A stretch of DNA of 13,331 bases from Kiritimatiellia bacterium (GTDB lineage Bacteria > Verrucomicrobiota > Kiritimatiellia > RFP12 > UBA1067). Positions 7,410-13,331 of this stretch are shown here, piece after piece. Within the stretch, counting starts at the first letter, position 1. Each line of letters opens with the position of its first letter. The translations under genes were made by a program, and so were the position numbers. The stretch spans positions 1 to 13,331 of the forward strand of contig JAFYQC010000235.1 in the NCBI GenBank assembly GCA_017547265.1. The letters are read 5' to 3'. The notes under the pieces are model-generated. The model had not been told where the DNA came from. It made no database searches and worked only from the letters and a program-made list of their open reading frames with translations.

Positions 7410-7528
7410 GGACCCCAGTCGTTTTAGAGATAAGGCGCGGACGCGGAGGGGGTGTTTCGGCGGCATGCGTTTGTTTTCAGCCGCAAGGCTATCGCCAAGC
7501 CGAGCCGATGGTCGCGGGTGAGGTCTCG
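7410..7528. other. Intergenic stretch after mlaD, no gene seen
   Basis: Between repeat copy 2 and the mlaD stop lies GC-rich DNA with one small palindrome, AGCC-GCAA-GGCT at 7479-7490. On the mlaD transcript it is followed by GAAAACAAAC and not a U-run, so it is not a convincing rho-independent terminator. Confidence 0.4.
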
Positions 7529-8548
7529 TTACAGGCCGCCCATTATGAGCGAGCCGAAAGTAGAGATCGGCGTCGTGTCGCGGTAGTTGTCGAGCACCTG
7601 CCGGACGTCCTTGATCGCCCCCTGCACCTCGTCGTACATCGTGGAGTCGGTCGCGAGTTTGCCAAGCGTGCCTTCGCCGTTCTTCAGCTTCTCAGAAACT
7701 TCGTTGAGGTTGGCGAGGAGCTTGTTCGCGCCAGTCATTATCTCTGCGACGTCCTTGTCCATATTCTCGGGAAGCTTTATCTGCTCGCAGGCTTTCTTGA
7801 ACGACGCGACGGAATCCTTCAAATCGGCATAGAGCTCCGCGTCGGACGAAAGCAGCTTTCCGACAGTGCCCTCACCCGCCTTGATCCTCTCGGATATCTC
7901 CGCCGCGTTCGCAAGCATCCGCCTCGCGTCCGCGACGGCGTTGGTGGTCTCGGCGTAGATCGGGTCGTCCGGGGCGAGCAACCGACCAAGCATTCCCTCG
8001 CCCTGTTCGAGGCGCCTCGCGACCTCCTTCGCGGAGGCGCTAACCGCCTCGACGTTCGTTATGATCGTGTTGACATTCTCGCTGCTCGTAAGCGACTTCA
8101 GGTTCTTCGCAATGTCGGCCATGTCGCGCATCCAATCGGTAGGAGTCTCGCCGACGAGCGTCTGCGCAGTAATGTCCACGATCTCGCCCTCGCCCTCCTC
8201 GAGCATGAGGAACTGGCCGCCGAGCATCGAAAGACTGCACACCGAGATCCTGTAGCTCTCGCGCAGGACGACCGACTTGTCGACCTCGATCCTCACGATC
8301 AGGTTGGAGGGCGTCACGAAGATGTCCTCCACGCCGCCGACCTTCGTGCCGCGGTACATTACGTTGTCATGCTCCTTGAGGCCACCAACGCCGTTGAACG
8401 CGATGTTCGCAATGACCTTCTGACGCCCCTTGAGGACGTCGACGCCCGAGATGATGATCGTGAAGTACACGAGGAGCGCGAGAACCGCGATCATGAAGAG
8501 GCCCACGATCGCCTCTGAGAAAACGTCGTTCTTCTTTCTTCTGCTCAT
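7529..8548 (-). CDS. mlaD: MlaD-like MCE-domain substrate-binding protein
   Basis: Periplasmic, inner-membrane-anchored lipid-binding subunit of an MlaFED-type phospholipid transporter. The 339 residues comprise a cytoplasmic basic tail (MSRRKKND), one membrane helix at about 13-34, an MCE domain at about 43-121 (GLKEHDNVMYRGTKVGGV), and a long helical C-terminus. That C-terminus carries three related blocks, GEGMLGRLL (183-191), GEGTVGKLL (225-233) and GEGTLGKLA (291-299). It ends in TTPISTFGSLIMGGL, a tail type also seen in other MCE proteins. E. coli MlaD is only about 180 residues, so this belongs to the long-tailed class that may form a tube. The start overlaps the mlaF stop (ATGA) and has AAAGG nine bases upstream, so a 27-codon longer frame inside mlaF is rejected. 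Last gene of its operon. Confidence 0.9.
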   Translation of the reverse strand: MSRRKKNDVFSEAIVGLFMIAVLALLVYFTIIISGVDVLKGRQKVIANIAFNGVGGLKEHDNVMYRGTKVGGVEDIFVTPSNLIVRIEVDKSVVLRESYRISVCSLSMLGGQFLMLEEGEGEIVDITAQTLVGETPTDWMRDMADIAKNLKSLTSSENVNTIITNVEAVSASAKEVARRLEQGEGMLGRLLAPDDPIYAETTNAVADARRMLANAAEISERIKAGEGTVGKLLSSDAELYADLKDSVASFKKACEQIKLPENMDKDVAEIMTGANKLLANLNEVSEKLKNGEGTLGKLATDSTMYDEVQGAIKDVRQVLDNYRDTTPISTFGSLIMGGL

Positions 8549-9291
8549 AGCGTTTCGCCTTTCATCGCCGCGAGGAACTCCCTCACGTCGGGGTTTGAGG
8601 ACTGCATGAATTCGGACGGCGTCGAACATTCGACCGCCTTGCCACCCTTAAGAAGAAGTATTCTGTCGGCTATCGCAAGCGCACCCTGAAGGTCATGAGT
8701 GACGACGATCGAGGTGATGCCAAGCTCCTTGTTCAGCTTCTTGATGAGCCGGTTGATCGTGATAGACGTCACGGGGTCGAGCCCTGACGTGGGCTCGTCG
8801 TAAAGGACGATGTCGGACTCACGCACGACTGCGCGGGCGAGTCCCGCTCGCTTCTGCATACCGCCGGAAATCTCGGTCGGATACTTGTCGGCCGCGGCAA
8901 CGAGCTCAACTGCGCGGAGAGCATGTCTAACGCGCACCGCAATTTCGCGGTCAGGGAGCTTCGTGCACTCCTCAAGCGGCAGCGCAACGTTCTCGGCAAC
9001 GGTCATCCACGCGAGAAGCGCACCACCCTGGAAGAGGTAACCTATGCGGTCGCGAAGCTTCACAAGCTCGTCGTCGCTGCATGTCGCCACGTCAACGCCG
9101 TCGACAACGACGCTGCCAGACGTCGGCGTCAGGAGACGGACAAGGTGCTTCAAGGTGACGGACTTTCCCGTGCCGGAGGGACCGACGATGCAAAGCACTT
9201 CGCCCTTCGCGACGGAAAACGTCACGCCGTTCAGGACGGGAACCCCGTTGAACTTCTTGACGACGTCGCGAAACTCGATTAGCTTGCTCAT
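8545..9291 (-). CDS. mlaF: MlaF-like ABC transporter ATPase
   Basis: Cytoplasmic ATPase that powers the Mla-type lipid transporter. The 248 residues contain all nucleotide-binding motifs: Walker A GPSGTGKS at 37-44, Q-loop Q88 (YLFQGGAL), signature SGGMQKR at 142-148, Walker B IVLYDEP at 161-167, D-loop SGLD at 169-172 and H-loop H199. The SGGMQKRAGLARA wording is characteristic of the MlaF/Ttg2A family. The ATG directly abuts the mlaE TAG with no spacer and the gene overlaps mlaD by ATGA, so translational coupling of the three subunits is likely. Only a weak AGG lies before the start. Confidence 0.95.
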   Translation of the reverse strand: MSKLIEFRDVVKKFNGVPVLNGVTFSVAKGEVLCIVGPSGTGKSVTLKHLVRLLTPTSGSVVVDGVDVATCSDDELVKLRDRIGYLFQGGALLAWMTVAENVALPLEECTKLPDREIAVRVRHALRAVELVAAADKYPTEISGGMQKRAGLARAVVRESDIVLYDEPTSGLDPVTSITINRLIKKLNKELGITSIVVTHDLQGALAIADRILLLKGGKAVECSTPSEFMQSSNPDVREFLAAMKGETL

Positions 9292-10110
9292 CTACCTGTA
9301 GAACACCCTTGTTATCATGTAGCCGAACATGAGGATGAGAAGGAAGTTGACGATGACGCTCTGCTGTGTGGAACGACCGACCCCAGTCGCGCCTAGTTTT
9401 GTTCCAAAACCCTCGGCGACGGAGACTGTGCCTATAAGCATCCCAAAAACGCCTGCCTTCAGGAGCCCCACGAAAAGGTCTTTCGTCTCGGCGATGCTTA
9501 GCGCGCTCGAGATGTACTGCTGGAAAAAGACATTGAGCTGAGTTGAGCCGACGATACCGCCGCCGAGAGTGCCAATCACACTGCAGTAGAACGCAAGGAT
9601 CGGCGCCATGACGAGAAGCGCGAGAAGCCGCGGCGCCGCGAGATAGCGTATAGGAGAGATCGACATAATCTCGAGCGCGGCAATCTCGTCGTTGACTTTC
9701 ATCGTTCCGAGCTCGGCGGCGATTGCGGAGCCAACGCACGCAGCGAGGCTTATGCCGCACGCAAACGGCCCCATCTCGCGGAGAAGCGTCAGCATCACCG
9801 CTGCGCCAAGGTATATCTCCTGGTTGAAGCGCCTCAGCTCAAGCCCCACCTGCAGGGCGAGTATCATGCCGATAAAGAGCGAAACAACGGTAATGACGGG
9901 AAGCGTCCTGATGCCGACAATGTAGAGCTGCGCGGAAAAGTCCGCACGGCCAGAGCGCCTCAGCAAAACAGACGGAAAGGCGGCGACGGAAGAGACTAGT
10001 ATCCGCGCCGTCCAACCGAGCGTAGAAAGAAACTGGAGCAGATGACGGGAGAGCGCCTGCGTTCGAGAGCGCGGCGCATCGTCCCACATCGGCTCCCGTA
10101 CAATCGTCAT
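9292..10110 (-). CDS. mlaE: MlaE-like ABC transporter permease
   Basis: Inner-membrane permease of the Mla-type phospholipid transporter. The 272-residue product has an amphipathic N-terminal region followed by about five hydrophobic segments (roughly 62-90, 105-133, 158-187, 210-235, 250-270). The family signature is DEIAALEIMSISPIRYLAAPR at 141-161, preceded by REMGPFACGISLA. The initiating ATG overlaps the TGA of the TPR gene (ATGA) and has AAGG five bases upstream. An internal Met8 is a possible but less supported start. No MlaB (STAS), MlaC or MlaA gene is present in this window. Confidence 0.94.
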   Translation of the reverse strand: MTIVREPMWDDAPRSRTQALSRHLLQFLSTLGWTARILVSSVAAFPSVLLRRSGRADFSAQLYIVGIRTLPVITVVSLFIGMILALQVGLELRRFNQEIYLGAAVMLTLLREMGPFACGISLAACVGSAIAAELGTMKVNDEIAALEIMSISPIRYLAAPRLLALLVMAPILAFYCSVIGTLGGGIVGSTQLNVFFQQYISSALSIAETKDLFVGLLKAGVFGMLIGTVSVAEGFGTKLGATGVGRSTQQSVIVNFLLILMFGYMITRVFYR

Positions 10111-10844
10111 TCTGCCTTTGCAGGCGCCTCGGGCGCGGCCTTCGCCTCGTCCTTGGGCGCTTCGACTTCAGGTTTCTTGGCGGCGTCGTCCTTGGCGGCC
10201 TCGGCCTCGAGCTGCTTCTGGGCCGCGTCGGCGGCCTCGAAGAGAGAACGCTCGGCGCGCTTCTCATAGCGCTTCACGATCTGGAGAGTGGAATCGACGC
10301 GCGACTTGGAGAGCTCGTCGTCACCCACCGAAGTCTTGAGCGCCTCGAGCGTCTCGATCGCCTTGGCGCGGTCGCCTGCCTGTGCGATGCAGCGCGCGGA
10401 GCCGAGCTTCGCGGTGAGCGCAAGGAAGGACTTCTCGTTCGCCTCGGCGAATGCGTCGAACGCTGCGCGCGCCTCGTCGAACTTGCCAAGAGCCTCGAGG
10501 CACTGGGCCTTGCCGACGGCGGGAACGCCCTCGAACCCGTCGGGGGCCTTGCCCTCGAGCGACTCGTAGATCTCGAGCGCGGAATCATAGTTTGCGGAAT
10601 CGAAATAGCTCTTGGCGAGACGGAGACGGAGGACGCCCTCGGTCTTCGACCCCTTGAACTTCGCAGCGGCATCCTCGAGTTCCTCGGTCGTGTAGGCGTT
10701 CGAGACGGCCTCGGCGGCTGCAGCGCGCTTGTCGGCCATGTACTTCCGGACGCCGTGGTATCCTGCGACCACGATTCCGGCGGCGAGAAGCCACGGAAGG
10801 ATGGACTTTACTTCCTGGATGAGCTGTTCGAGTTCTTCGTTCAT
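10107..10844 (-). CDS. Membrane-anchored TPR protein (YfgM-like)
   Basis: A 245-residue protein with a short cytoplasmic N-terminus (MNEELEQL), one membrane helix at about 15-30, then a helical domain with TPR-like pairs at about 68-101, 107-140 and 145-172 (for example SANYDSALEIYESLEG and LGKFDEARAAFDAFAE). The tail, about 208-245, is low-complexity Ala/Lys/Glu/Pro. This architecture resembles YfgM/TPR_21 proteins, single-pass membrane proteins that help envelope-protein assembly in E. coli; the detailed role here is not shown by sequence. Its ATG overlaps the pcnB stop (ATGA) with AAAGG nine bases upstream, and its stop overlaps the mlaE start the same way. The open frame extends far upstream inside pcnB, but that extension is not a plausible coding region. 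Confidence 0.8.
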   Translation of the reverse strand: MNEELEQLIQEVKSILPWLLAAGIVVAGYHGVRKYMADKRAAAAEAVSNAYTTEELEDAAAKFKGSKTEGVLRLRLAKSYFDSANYDSALEIYESLEGKAPDGFEGVPAVGKAQCLEALGKFDEARAAFDAFAEANEKSFLALTAKLGSARCIAQAGDRAKAIETLEALKTSVGDDELSKSRVDSTLQIVKRYEKRAERSLFEAADAAQKQLEAEAAKDDAAKKPEVEAPKDEAKAAPEAPAKAE

Positions 10845-12040
10845 TTGCTGTTGCCTTTCTCTTCGTATAGGTCCGCCCATTCGTTTAGGGCGCTTTCGTC
10901 CTTTTTCTCGGCACGCAGGACTATGCGATTGTAGTCGAGCGCGTCGAGGAAGTCCCTGTTGTGCACGAACCGCGCCTTGCCTCTCTGGGGGCGGGCCGTG
11001 AGCCGCTTGCGGCTCTCCATCAGGAGAACCGCCGTGAAATAAGTCGCTTTTGGTATCTTGAGGGCCGACATCATCGTCTGCATGATGCGCCGCCCCGCGC
11101 CGTCCTTCGGATCGGCCTCGAGCATCGTCGTCATAAGGACGGCGGCCCTGAGCCCGTTGGAAACCTCGAGCCCTTTCCCCGCCATCATCGTCTCGTAATT
11201 GTCGAGCGCGGAGAGGAACTTCCATATCGAGCACTTGGCGCCGCCAGAACGGTCGATGTGCGCAGAAAGCTCGGGAAGGAGATCTCCGAGAAGACCAGTC
11301 TCCCACATGAGCTTGAACGCCTCGGCGCTCTTGCCGTATGGGAAAAGACGGAACACCTCCTCGCAGACCCTCGGCGTCGCAGCCGTAAGGATGCAGGAAT
11401 GGTACTTCTTCATCGCCGCAAGCGTCTTGCGCTCGATGGTGAAGCCGAGCCGCGCGGAGAACTTGACCGCGCGCATCATGCGGACGGGATCCTCCTGGAA
11501 GCGGATCGCCGGGTCGCCGATGGAGCGTATGACCTTGTCCTTGATGTCCTTCATGCCGCCGACCCAGTCGATGACGCTGAAGTCCTCAATGTTGTAGAAA
11601 AGCCCGTTAACCGTGAAATCGCGACGGTAGGCGTCAGTCTCGGGCGTGCCAAAAGTGTTGTCCTCATGCGGGCCCTCCGCAGCATGCTCTATTATCTCTC
11701 CCACCGTCTGCGCAGTACGGCGAAACGTCGCAGTCTCGATTACTTTCTCGCCGAATCTGACGTGCGCGAGGCGGAAACGCCGCCCAATGAGGAAGCAATT
11801 GCGGAAAGCCCGCTTCACCTCGTTGGGCTTTGCGGACGTCCCGACGTCGAAATCCTTGGGCTTGCGGCCCATGAGAAGGTCCCTCACGCCACCGCCGACG
11901 AGATACGCAGTATAGCCGAGACTGGAGAGGCGATAGAGCACCTTCAGCGCATCAGGATCGATGTCCTTGCGCGAAATGCAGTGCTCTGGCCGACTGTAGA
12001 CGGTCGGCGTCTTTTTTTTCCTCTTCAGAAACCCGAACAT
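10841..12040 (-). CDS. pcnB: Poly(A) polymerase I / CCA-adding-type nucleotidyltransferase
   Basis: Adds nucleotides to RNA 3' ends. The 399-residue class II nucleotidyltransferase has YLVGGGVRDLLMGRKPKDFDV at 46-66, with metal-binding D63 and D65. IGRRFRLAHVRFG at 85-97 is the signature that separates PcnB-type from ordinary CCA enzymes; RRDFTVNGL is at 139-147 and EDPVRMMRAVKFSARLGF at 183-200. The N-terminal ISRKDIDPDALKVLYRL is also PcnB-like. It is shorter than E. coli PcnB (about 450-465) because the basic C-terminal tail is reduced. A CCA-adding role cannot be excluded, since no other tRNA nucleotidyltransferase is seen here. It heads a coupled string with the TPR and mla genes. No Shine-Dalgarno sequence precedes the ATG, and a -10 element lies 8 bases upstream. 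Confidence 0.9.
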   Translation of the reverse strand: MFGFLKRKKKTPTVYSRPEHCISRKDIDPDALKVLYRLSSLGYTAYLVGGGVRDLLMGRKPKDFDVGTSAKPNEVKRAFRNCFLIGRRFRLAHVRFGEKVIETATFRRTAQTVGEIIEHAAEGPHEDNTFGTPETDAYRRDFTVNGLFYNIEDFSVIDWVGGMKDIKDKVIRSIGDPAIRFQEDPVRMMRAVKFSARLGFTIERKTLAAMKKYHSCILTAATPRVCEEVFRLFPYGKSAEAFKLMWETGLLGDLLPELSAHIDRSGGAKCSIWKFLSALDNYETMMAGKGLEVSNGLRAAVLMTTMLEADPKDGAGRRIMQTMMSALKIPKATYFTAVLLMESRKRLTARPQRGKARFVHNRDFLDALDYNRIVLRAEKKDESALNEWADLYEEKGNSK

Positions 12041-12048
12041 TAGGGGTT

Positions 12049-12057
12049 ATTATATCA
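12049..12057 (-). promoter_or_regulatory. Extended -10 element of pcnB, near-leaderless
   Basis: TGATATAAT on the minus strand, with only 8 bases (AACCCCTA) before the pcnB ATG. The predicted start falls 0-2 nt from the ATG. No recognisable -35 lies 16-18 bp upstream, within the 3' end of lptG. Identical in sequence to the lptG element. Confidence 0.6.
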
Positions 12058-12062
12058 TATTT

Positions 12063-13160
12063 TCACCGCTGGCGGTAAAATAGCCACCCACCAATCGCAA
12101 GAAAGACCGCGTGTGGGAGAATCGCCGCAAAGATCGGCGGGAGCCAGCCGACATCAGAACCGACCATGCAGCCGATGACAAGCCCATAAAACGAGAAGAA
12201 CATCAGAAGCGCCCCTACTATGCCCTTAAACACGCTCTGTCGCCCCGAGGCAATGCCAGCCGGAATCGCAAAAAGAGTGATTACGAGGCAGGCGAGGGGG
12301 GCAAGCATCTGCGACCAAGTGTCGTAGCTATACTTCCTGTGCATCTTCTCGGAGAGGTCTGGGTGGTGTCTTATGTACCTGATACGGTCAGCTACGGAAT
12401 TGTAGGCCCAGTCTCTGTTCTGCATGATGAAGTCGCTCGGGCGCTCCCTGAACTGAGGGAACGTCCGCGTCGAGAGCACGTCAAGCTCGGGCGTCGGCGA
12501 GGCGACTTCGCGCCCGGCGGCGTCGTAGTGCTGGACAGTAACGCCCGTCATCCACCACTCACCGTCGAGATAGTCGGCGCGCTCCGCCATAACATTCATA
12601 AGCCGCGCGCCATTGGGACGGTCTACCGTGATGCGAACGTCCTTGAGGTGCTCACCATTCGCATCAAGCATCACGTCGATCGACCAAGTCCTATCTGCCT
12701 TGGCGTTGCGGAAAACTATGTTGTCGGCGCGCGCGGCCTTGGCGACGTCGAACCTCTCGTTGCGGAGCTGCTTCGCCCATTGAGCAATCCTCGGGACGTA
12801 CCACTCGTCGACCCACGCGACGAAACACGCCATTGCGAACGCGACAACGAGAAGCGGCTTCACAATCGTGAAGAACCCTATGCCGTTCGCCCGCATCGCG
12901 ATAATCTCGGAGTGGCGACAGAACGTCCACATGGTGTAGAGCGTCGCGAGCATAAGCGCAGCGGGCGCGAGGTACTGGAAGAACGGCGCGAGATATCCGC
13001 AGAAATACTTTACGACGATGAGCGCCGGCGGCTTAGCGTCTGCGAGGCGAGAGAACGATCCCGAGAGCTCGAAAAGGACGTAGATCGAGACGAACCCGCA
13101 CAGACAGTAGAAGAGCGGGACGAGAAACTCTCGGAAGACGTATCGCGTCAGGATTCGCAT
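12063..13160 (-). CDS. lptG: LptG-type LPS-export ABC transporter permease (YjgP/YjgQ family)
   Basis: Inner-membrane subunit that, with LptB and LptF, extracts lipopolysaccharide for transport to the outer membrane. The 365-residue protein shows the family layout: three N-terminal membrane helices (about 12-34, 50-78, 97-118), a periplasmic jellyroll of about 150 residues, and three C-terminal helices (about 284-303, 310-332, 341-362). SEIIAMRANGIG at 84-95 is the conserved cytoplasmic coupling segment. The C-terminal PPIFAAILPHAVFLAIGGW resembles LptG more than LptF, so LptG is favoured, but the two are close paralogues. No second permease is adjacent, although lptF and lptG are often neighbours. 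It lies 22 bp upstream of pcnB, which has its own -10, and has no Shine-Dalgarno sequence. Confidence 0.88.
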   Translation of the reverse strand: MRILTRYVFREFLVPLFYCLCGFVSIYVLFELSGSFSRLADAKPPALIVVKYFCGYLAPFFQYLAPAALMLATLYTMWTFCRHSEIIAMRANGIGFFTIVKPLLVVAFAMACFVAWVDEWYVPRIAQWAKQLRNERFDVAKAARADNIVFRNAKADRTWSIDVMLDANGEHLKDVRITVDRPNGARLMNVMAERADYLDGEWWMTGVTVQHYDAAGREVASPTPELDVLSTRTFPQFRERPSDFIMQNRDWAYNSVADRIRYIRHHPDLSEKMHRKYSYDTWSQMLAPLACLVITLFAIPAGIASGRQSVFKGIVGALLMFFSFYGLVIGCMVGSDVGWLPPIFAAILPHAVFLAIGGWLFYRQR

Positions 13161-13169
13161 GATTTGGAT

Positions 13170-13178
13170 ATTATATCA
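13170..13178 (-). promoter_or_regulatory. Extended -10 element of lptG, near-leaderless
   Basis: TGATATAAT on the minus strand, followed by 9 bases (ATCCAAATC) and the lptG ATG. The predicted transcript leader is about 3 nt, with no ribosome-binding site. No clear -35 hexamer is present. Confidence 0.6.
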
Positions 13179-13237
13179 TATTGGCGGATTAGCGGCGGCC
13201 GATCGTGGCCTAGAGTTTACCTATCGCAGTTTGTCAT

Positions 13238-13306
13238 AATAATGTGTACCCAGTTCAATCGGAGAAGGATTTTTCGGACAGCCCGTTCGTCAAATACTGT
13301 GTACCC
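13238..13306. repeat. 14-bp direct repeat pair with TGTGTACCC core
   Basis: AATAATGTGTACCC at 13238-13251 and AATACTGTGTACCC at 13293-13306 differ at one base and are 55 bp apart; a GTCA just before each copy extends the similarity. The second copy fills the region just upstream of a TATAAT. They may be operator sites, or the repeated terminal motifs of an insertion sequence whose transposase gene starts at the window edge. Confidence 0.55.
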
Positions 13307-13309
13307 GAC

Positions 13310-13331
13310 TATAATATGGGAATGAACGACA
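13310..13331 (+). promoter_or_regulatory. Possible plus-strand promoter and gene start at the edge
   Basis: TATAAT at 13310-13315 is followed six bases later by ATG at 13322-13324, which then reads Asn-Asp before the window ends. An in-frame ATG also lies at 13316-13318. Transcription from this -10 would begin at or next to the second ATG, giving a leaderless message, like the neighbouring minus-strand genes. Only three codons are visible, so no product can be named. No good -35 is seen. Confidence 0.3.

Noticed and set aside
7410..7528. Rho-independent terminator after mlaD
   Set aside because: The only stem (AGCC-GGCT) is 4 bp and is followed by GAAAACAAAC, not a U-run, in the mlaD direction.
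7406..8518. 370-codon plus-strand frame opposite mlaD
   Set aside because: Antisense shadow with no recognisable domain; mlaD has MCE motifs and a coupled start.
10845..11306. N-terminal extension of the TPR gene inside pcnB
   Set aside because: Would overlap pcnB by over 450 bp with low-quality sequence; the ATGA overlap and AAAGG support the start at 10844.
10961..12043. 360-codon plus-strand frame opposite pcnB
   Set aside because: Antisense shadow; all conserved motifs are on the minus strand.
12111..13325. 404-codon plus-strand frame opposite lptG
   Set aside because: Antisense to a gene with full LptG architecture; composition rich in Arg/Glu/His is typical of antisense frames in this GC-rich DNA.

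Overview
The window reads as chromosomal DNA of a fairly GC-rich, didermic (LPS-type) bacterium. Nearly all genes lie on the minus strand. An MlaEFD-type lipid transporter, an LptG-type LPS-export permease, a proteobacterial-style PcnB, GluQRS and a BspA-like leucine-rich-repeat exported protein together fit an uncultured member of the PVC superphylum, with Kiritimatiellota/Verrucomicrobia-like lineages the best guess. This placement is inference from gene content, not from a marker gene.

Layout from left to right (transcription runs right to left). (1) 1-5217 is a compact gene string, read in the order tdh, kbl, an exported HExxH metallopeptidase-like protein, gluQ, pyrF. pyrF runs off the left edge. 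tdh and kbl form the two-step threonine-to-glycine pathway. gluQ starts inside the stop of the peptidase gene (ATGA overlap). pyrF has its own extended -10 element over the gluQ stop codon. (2) 5218-7528 is an accessory island: an intergenic stretch with small palindromes and a possible 56-codon ORF, one LRR gene (5585-7300) with its own promoter, and an imperfect 71-bp direct repeat on each side of that gene. (3) 7529-12040 is a tightly coupled string read as pcnB, a membrane-anchored TPR gene, mlaE, mlaF, mlaD; three junctions are ATGA overlaps and one is a direct TAG/ATG abutment. (4) 12063-13160 is a single lptG. (5) 13161-13331 is the only stretch that may read rightwards: a 14-bp motif repeated at 55-bp spacing, then TATAAT and an ATG six bases later, which looks like the start of a plus-strand gene or the end of a mobile element.

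Functionally, the right half is envelope-centred: LptG (LPS export) and MlaEFD (phospholipid trafficking), with a YfgM-like TPR protein and an RNA nucleotidyltransferase in the same unit. The left half is metabolic and translational. The most notable non-genic signals are the repeat pair around the LRR gene and a promoter pattern in which TATAAT (often TGRTATAAT) sits only 8-11 bases before the start codons of lptG, pcnB and the LRR gene. These genes lack a Shine-Dalgarno sequence and would have almost no 5' leader. No rRNA, tRNA, CRISPR array or convincing rho-independent terminator was seen.
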